DNA from: an uncultured Paracoccaceae bacterium
GTDB taxonomy: Bacteria > Pseudomonadota > Alphaproteobacteria > Rhodobacterales > Rhodobacteraceae
Length of the DNA: 46,245 bases
Direction of reading: 5' to 3'
Assembly (NCBI GenBank): GCA_937138255.1
Contig: CAKZOU010000045.1
Location: 1 to 46,245, forward strand
Positions within the stretch are counted from its first letter, which is position 1. Each line of letters opens with the position of its first letter. The notes beneath the pieces are model-generated. The model was not told where the DNA came from, did no database searches, and saw nothing but the letters and a program-made list of their open reading frames with translations. The position numbers and the translations under genes were made by a program. This document shows, one piece after another, positions 40,810 through 46,245 of the stretch.

Positions 40810-41990
40810 GCTTCGGCGGCGATCAGCGCTGTGGCCGCCTCGACCGCCCCTGCCCCGTGGGCAATACCGGTCGCCTTGAGGCCCGCGTCGATCGTGGCGA
40901 TGGCGGCAAGGATCATCTGGGCGTTTACATGGCCCATGTGGCCCACGCGGAAATAGGCGTCCGCCGGTTCGCGGCCGAGACCGATACCAAGCGTCAGGCC
41001 CGCCTTTTCCTCGCACCAGCCGCGCAGCTTATCGCCGTTGCCCGCGCCGATGCCGAACGCCGAGACAGCGTGCGAGCGTTTTGCCGGATCGGTGATGTTG
41101 AAAGCCATCGGGCCGCCTTGCCCCCAAGCCTCGACCGCCGCCCAAAGCGCGCGGGCGAGTTTGCCGTGGCGGGCCCAGACGTTTTCCAACCCCTCTTCCA
41201 TGATCATGTCGATAGCCGTGCGCAGGCCGTAGAGGTGATGGGTGGGCGCGGTGCCGCCAAAAAGCTGCCAATAGCCTTCGGGATTGGCGCGGGGTTTCCA
41301 GTTCCAGTAGCCGGTGGCGCAATCGGCTGTCTCATGCACCTTCGCGGCCTTTTCATTGAACCAGACAAAGCCGAGGCCCGGCGGCGTCATCAGCCCCTTC
41401 TGGCTGGCGGCGACCGTCACATCGGCGCCCCATGCGTCCATCTCGTAAACGTCGCAGGCCAGCGAGGCGATGCAATCGACCATCAAAAGCGCGCCGTGGC
41501 CGGCCGCGTCCATCGTCTTGCGGATCGCGGGGATATCGTTGCGGACGCCGGCCGAGGTATCGACATGACAGACCATCACGGCCTTGATCCTGCCCTCGGT
41601 ATCAGCGCGCAGGGCGAAGTCGAGCCGCTCAACCGCCACATCGGATTGAACACCAAAGTCGATTACCTCGACCTCGGCTCTGAGCCCGCGTGCGACCTCG
41701 GCCCAGCCAAGGCCGAAAAGCCCGGTCGCCAGCACCAAAACCTTGTCGCCGCGCGACAGGACATTGGCAAGCGAAGCCTCCCAAGCCGCATGGCCGTTGC
41801 CGATGTAGATGGCGACATCGCTTTCGGTGCGGGCAATCTTCTTGAGATCGGGGATCAGCGAATAGGTCAGGTCATAAAGCGGCCCGCCATAGATGTTCGG
41901 CGCGGCGCGGTGCATCGCCTGCAGCACGCGGTCGGGGACGACCGAGGGGCCGGGGATGGCAAGATACTGGCGACCGTGGGCGAGTGTCAT
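40806..41990 (-). CDS. Class-V aminotransferase (serine/alanine/aspartate-glyoxylate aminotransferase family)
   Basis: A 394-residue PLP enzyme. PGPSVVPDRVL near the start, VCHVDTSAGVRNDI, LMVDCIASLACDVYEMD and the PLP lysine in AASQKGLMTPPGLGF are typical of the glyoxylate aminotransferase family (SgaA, AGXT, and BhcA of the beta-hydroxyaspartate cycle). Substrate within the family cannot be fixed; none of the bhc genes adjoin. It is divergent from the ABC exporter gene with a gap of about 140 bp in which I see only GC-rich short palindromes. Confidence 0.88.
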   Translation of the reverse strand: MTLAHGRQYLAIPGPSVVPDRVLQAMHRAAPNIYGGPLYDLTYSLIPDLKKIARTESDVAIYIGNGHAAWEASLANVLSRGDKVLVLATGLFGLGWAEVARGLRAEVEVIDFGVQSDVAVERLDFALRADTEGRIKAVMVCHVDTSAGVRNDIPAIRKTMDAAGHGALLMVDCIASLACDVYEMDAWGADVTVAASQKGLMTPPGLGFVWFNEKAAKVHETADCATGYWNWKPRANPEGYWQLFGGTAPTHHLYGLRTAIDMIMEEGLENVWARHGKLARALWAAVEAWGQGGPMAFNITDPAKRSHAVSAFGIGAGNGDKLRGWCEEKAGLTLGIGLGREPADAYFRVGHMGHVNAQMILAAIATIDAGLKATGIAHGAGAVEAATALIAAEA

Positions 41991-42129
41991 CGGGTATTCC
42001 TTGCTAGGTTTTGCCGGACCCTACAGCGCCTTGCGGCGGCGTCAATCCGCCCTGACAAGCGCCCGCGCCTTGCCCCCGGGGGCGGAATGCCGCTAGATCA
42101 GCGGAACGAGAAGAGCAGGATCCGCCCGC

Positions 42130-43904
<1,775 letters not shown>

Positions 43905-43908
<4 letters not shown>

Positions 43909-44645
43909 CCGCACGCCGCGTATTCGCCATTACCGGCAAGGACCGGGAGCATTTCCTTCAGGGCCTCGTCACCAACGATATCGCCAAGGCGCGGGGCGGC
44001 ATCGCCTATGCAGCTCTTCTGACGCCGCAGGGCAAGTTCATTGCCGATTTCTTTCTTGTCGGTCAGCCCGATCGCATCCTTCTGGATGCAGATGCCACGG
44101 CTGGCGATGCGCTGGTGCAGCGACTGTCGATGTATCGCCTGCGCGCGGATGTGCGGATCACCGAGACTGATCTCATCGTTTCTCGCGGGACGGGGCCGGC
44201 CCCCGAAGGCGCCCTCGCCGATCCGCGTGATCCGGCGATGGGATGGCGGGCCTACGGGGCGACCGACCTGAGCGACGGCACCGATTGGGACGCCCAGCGC
44301 GTGGCGCTTGTCGTCCCGCAATCGGGCGAGGAACTGACCGGCGAGAGCTATATCCTCGAGATGGGCTTCGAGCGCCTGCACGGTGTCGATTTCCGCAAGG
44401 GCTGTTATGTGGGTCAGGAAGTCACCGCGCGGATGAAGCACAAGACCGAGCTTCGCAAGGGCCTTGCTCGGGTCCGCCTTGAAGGCGAGGCGCAGCCGGG
44501 CACACCGATCATGGCGGGCGAGAAAGAGGTCGGCACGCTTCACACCGTCTCGGGCGACCATGCGCTGGCCTATCTGCGGTTTGACCGGGCCGAGGGCGAG
44601 ATGACGGCGGGCGGCGCGACCGTCACGCTTGATCAGGCCAAATAG
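43905..44645 (+). CDS. ygfZ: YgfZ/GcvT-like folate-binding protein
   Basis: A 246-residue protein of the COG0354 family. The signature KGCYVGQEVTAR (with the conserved Cys) is present, preceded by the folate-binding fold HFLQGLVTNDIAKARGGIAYAALLTPQGKFIADF. YgfZ helps assemble or repair certain Fe-S enzymes, such as MiaB, with tetrahydrofolate. Translational coupling (ATGA) with the ABC exporter is shown by the four-base overlap, though a functional link is not obvious. The end overlaps the convergent phosphatase gene by 13 bp. Confidence 0.93.
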
Positions 44646-45460
44646 GCGAAACGCGCGGCGAGCTCCTGCCAGAGCACCTCATTCGAGGCCGACAGCAGAA
44701 CACCCTTGAGCCGCTCTGTCCGGTAGGCCCCGCCATCGAGAAACCGCACGACGCCCCCTGCCTCCATCACCGCCAGCGCCCCCGCCGCATGGTCCCACGG
44801 ATGCGGGGTCGGGCCGCTCAGGACGAAATCGGAATGGCCCTGCGCCACCATGCGGTATTCGTGGCAAGAACAGCGCAGGCTGGTCACGCGGCCGAAATCG
44901 GGGAAGTCCTGCACCAGCCTGCGGCGCGTTTCCATCGGGAAAAGGCCCATGGGGATATAACCATTCATCCGCCGCCGCTCGGTTTCCTGAGAAACACGTA
45001 AAGGGCGCGAAAAGGACGGGCCACGCAATGTGGCGCCCTGCCCTGCGCTGGCCTCCACCCAGTCGTCCATCACCGGATCATAAAGGGCGCCGAACACCGG
45101 CTGGCCCTTGTGACAGACGGCAAGGATCACGCCGAAGGTTGCAAGGCCCTTTGCGAAATTCCATGTCCCGTCGACCGGATCGACGATCACCGCCCATTCG
45201 GCCTCGGCCATGCGCTGGCGGGCGGAAGGATCGGCGGCGACACCCTCTTCGCCCAAGACAACCGCCTCGGGCCATTCGGGGGCGACCATCGCCGTGATCA
45301 GCGCCTCGGCCTCGGTATCGGCCAAAGTAACCAGATCAGCAGGCCCGCTTTTCTGGCCAATCTCGCTCTCTGCAAGGTTGCGAAAGCGGGGCAGGATCGC
45401 TTGCCGTGCCGCGTCCCGCACGGCCTCAAGCAAAAGGGACCGGCGCGCCTCTGTCAGCAT
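44633..45460 (-). CDS. Inositol monophosphatase-family phosphatase (possibly HisN-type)
   Basis: A 275-residue member of the same family as suhB. Metal motifs are VLGEEGVAAD, IVDPVDGTWNFAKGL and PHPWDHAAGALAVMEAGG. It differs from SuhB in the cap region (RRRMNGYIPMGLF). Some alphaproteobacterial members are histidinol-phosphate phosphatases (HisN), others 3'(2'),5'-bisphosphate nucleotidases (CysQ); I cannot decide. ATG 45460 follows GGGAGGG at good spacing; a GTG one codon upstream is possible. It is 37 bp downstream of efp on the same strand and may be cotranscribed. Confidence 0.88.
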   Translation of the reverse strand: MLTEARRSLLLEAVRDAARQAILPRFRNLAESEIGQKSGPADLVTLADTEAEALITAMVAPEWPEAVVLGEEGVAADPSARQRMAEAEWAVIVDPVDGTWNFAKGLATFGVILAVCHKGQPVFGALYDPVMDDWVEASAGQGATLRGPSFSRPLRVSQETERRRMNGYIPMGLFPMETRRRLVQDFPDFGRVTSLRCSCHEYRMVAQGHSDFVLSGPTPHPWDHAAGALAVMEAGGVVRFLDGGAYRTERLKGVLLSASNEVLWQELAARFAYLA

Positions 45461-45497
45461 CACCGGTCCCTCCCTTGTCTCTGTCCTTATCGCGCGA

Positions 45498-46061
45498 TCA
45501 GGCGCGTTCGGAATATTCCATCGTCTCGGTGTTGACGACGATGCGCTCGTCGGTGCCGACGAAGGGCGGCACCATGACGCGCACGCCGTTGTCGAGGATC
45601 GCGGGCTTGAAGCTGTTGGCGGCGGTCTGTCCCTTCACGACCGGCTCGGTCTCGACGATGGTGCAGATGACCTTCTGCGGCAGCGACACGTTGAGCGCCT
45701 CTTCCCCGTAGTATTCCACCGTGGCGGTCATCCCGTCCTGCAGGAAGGGGCGGCGCTCGCCAAGAAGATCAGCGTCGATCTCGGTCTGTTCGAAGGTCTC
45801 GCTGTCCATGAACACGAGGCGGCCGTCGCTCTCGTAGAGGAACTGCTGATCCTTTTGCTCGAGGCGGACCTGCTCGACGCGGTCTTCCGAGCGGAAGCGT
45901 TCGTTCAGCTTGCGGCCGTCGCGGATGTTTTTCAGCTCGCACTGGGCGAAAGCCCCGCCTTTGCCGGGCTTGACGTGGCTGACTTTGACTGCGGCCCACA
46001 GGCCACCATCGTGCTCGATGATGTTACCGGGGCGAATTTCGTTACCGTTTATCTTGGGCAT
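45498..46061 (-). CDS. efp: Elongation factor P
   Basis: A 187-residue three-domain EF-P that rescues ribosomes stalled at polyproline. The loop KPGKGGAF carries Lys34, the residue lysylated by EpmA in bacteria with that pathway. C-terminal signature [33 protein letters not shown] follows the family. No modification enzyme lies in view. Upstream (46062-46245) I see no further gene, only two small palindromes that could be promoter elements. Confidence 0.96.
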   Translation of the reverse strand: MPKINGNEIRPGNIIEHDGGLWAAVKVSHVKPGKGGAFAQCELKNIRDGRKLNERFRSEDRVEQVRLEQKDQQFLYESDGRLVFMDSETFEQTEIDADLLGERRPFLQDGMTATVEYYGEEALNVSLPQKVICTIVETEPVVKGQTAANSFKPAILDNGVRVMVPPFVGTDERIVVNTETMEYSERA

Positions 46062-46132
46062 GGCTCGTTTTCGTCAAAAAAGTGGCGGTTTGGTTGATGA
46101 TCGCGAATTGGGGCCTATATGTCGACGAAGGG

Positions 46133-46144
46133 GTGACTTGTCAC
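46133..46144. promoter_or_regulatory. GTGAC-TT-GTCAC palindrome upstream of efp
   Basis: A perfect five-base-arm inverted repeat about 72 bases before the efp start. On the minus strand TATAGG lies about 21 bases downstream and may be the -10. A second inverted repeat ATGCG-TATGG-CGCAT is further upstream at about 46174-46188. Function unknown; could be chance. Confidence 0.3.
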
Positions 46145-46245
46145 TAGCAGATATGCTATCCAAGCAAAATGAGCCATGCGTATGGCGCATAGCTGCCATT
46201 CCAAAAGAGACCCCCCGAATCGGATCAAAATAGGCATATTGCCCC

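Noticed and set aside
42000-42129. Promoter TTGCCC-17-CTAGAT before the ABC exporter
   Set aside because: The -10 matches only two of six consensus bases, so I do not list it.

Overview
The window looks like an ordinary chromosomal stretch from a member of the Rhodobacteraceae (Rhodobacter/Paracoccus/Roseobacter-type Alphaproteobacteria). The reasons are GC-rich coding with strongly biased third positions, a two-receiver PleD-type diguanylate cyclase beside a divergent DUF3572 gene, a PutA without a DNA-binding domain next to a separate Lrp-type regulator, divergent MetR/MetF, and short G+C-rich intergenic elements ending in GAGTATTTT..CCAAAAGAAG. I see no phage, transposase, integrase, CRISPR array or rRNA. 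One tRNA gene (Leu, UAA) is present. No gap between genes exceeds about 210 bp, so essentially all sequence is assigned.

Layout. 1-3.3 kb (minus): a truncated MttB-superfamily methyltransferase without an amber codon, a DsbA-like protein, a HAD phosphatase and DUF3572. 3.4-4.75 kb (plus): pleD with an altered first receiver. 4.75-6.9 kb (minus): EF-hand periplasmic protein, ECF sigma factor, small membrane protein (probable anti-sigma factor) and a membrane-anchored periplasmic sensor, with an architecture like CnrH/CnrY/CnrX. 7.1-8.2 kb (plus): DUF983 and Nudix. 8.2-14.4 kb (minus): a seven-gene run built around L-carnitine breakdown (cdhC-type cleavage enzyme, two lipocalins, a fused carnitine dehydrogenase/betainyl-CoA thioesterase, SDR, fatty-acid desaturase, DMT transporter), with a divergent GlxA/AraC-type regulator at 14.5-15.5 kb. 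15.5-19 kb: Tas-like aldo/keto reductase, periplasmic DsrE-like protein, MFS transporter, small outer-membrane protein. 19-22.6 kb: metG, amidase, tRNA-Leu. 22.6-26.6 kb: putR/putA. 26.7-30.6 kb: rhomboid protease, orphan Flp-type pilin, SuhB, GGDEF-EAL protein. 30.6-34.1 kb: metR/metF, PaaI thioesterase, DUF2235 hydrolase. 34.1-36.5 kb: fold-III ornithine/lysine decarboxylase with divergent Lrp regulator, GST. 36.7-46 kb: valS, HisC-like aminotransferase, class-V aminotransferase, MsbA-type ABC exporter, YgfZ, a second inositol-phosphatase-family protein and efp.

How genes work together. The carnitine block can be read as carnitine to 3-dehydrocarnitine, then acetyl-CoA-dependent cleavage to acetoacetate and betainyl-CoA, then glycine betaine. 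Embedding two lipocalins and a desaturase in it is the feature I would most like explained. The sigma module looks like an envelope or metal-ion stress circuit with an added calcium-binding protein. At the DNA level, seven of eleven convergent gene pairs share a single four-base CTAG/CTAA as both stop codons. A long hairpin after metF hides the ribosome-binding site of the following TTG-started thioesterase. The putative cdhC promoter carries a tandem repeat exactly where a class-II AraC activator would sit. All function calls are from reading the sequence; no database search was run.
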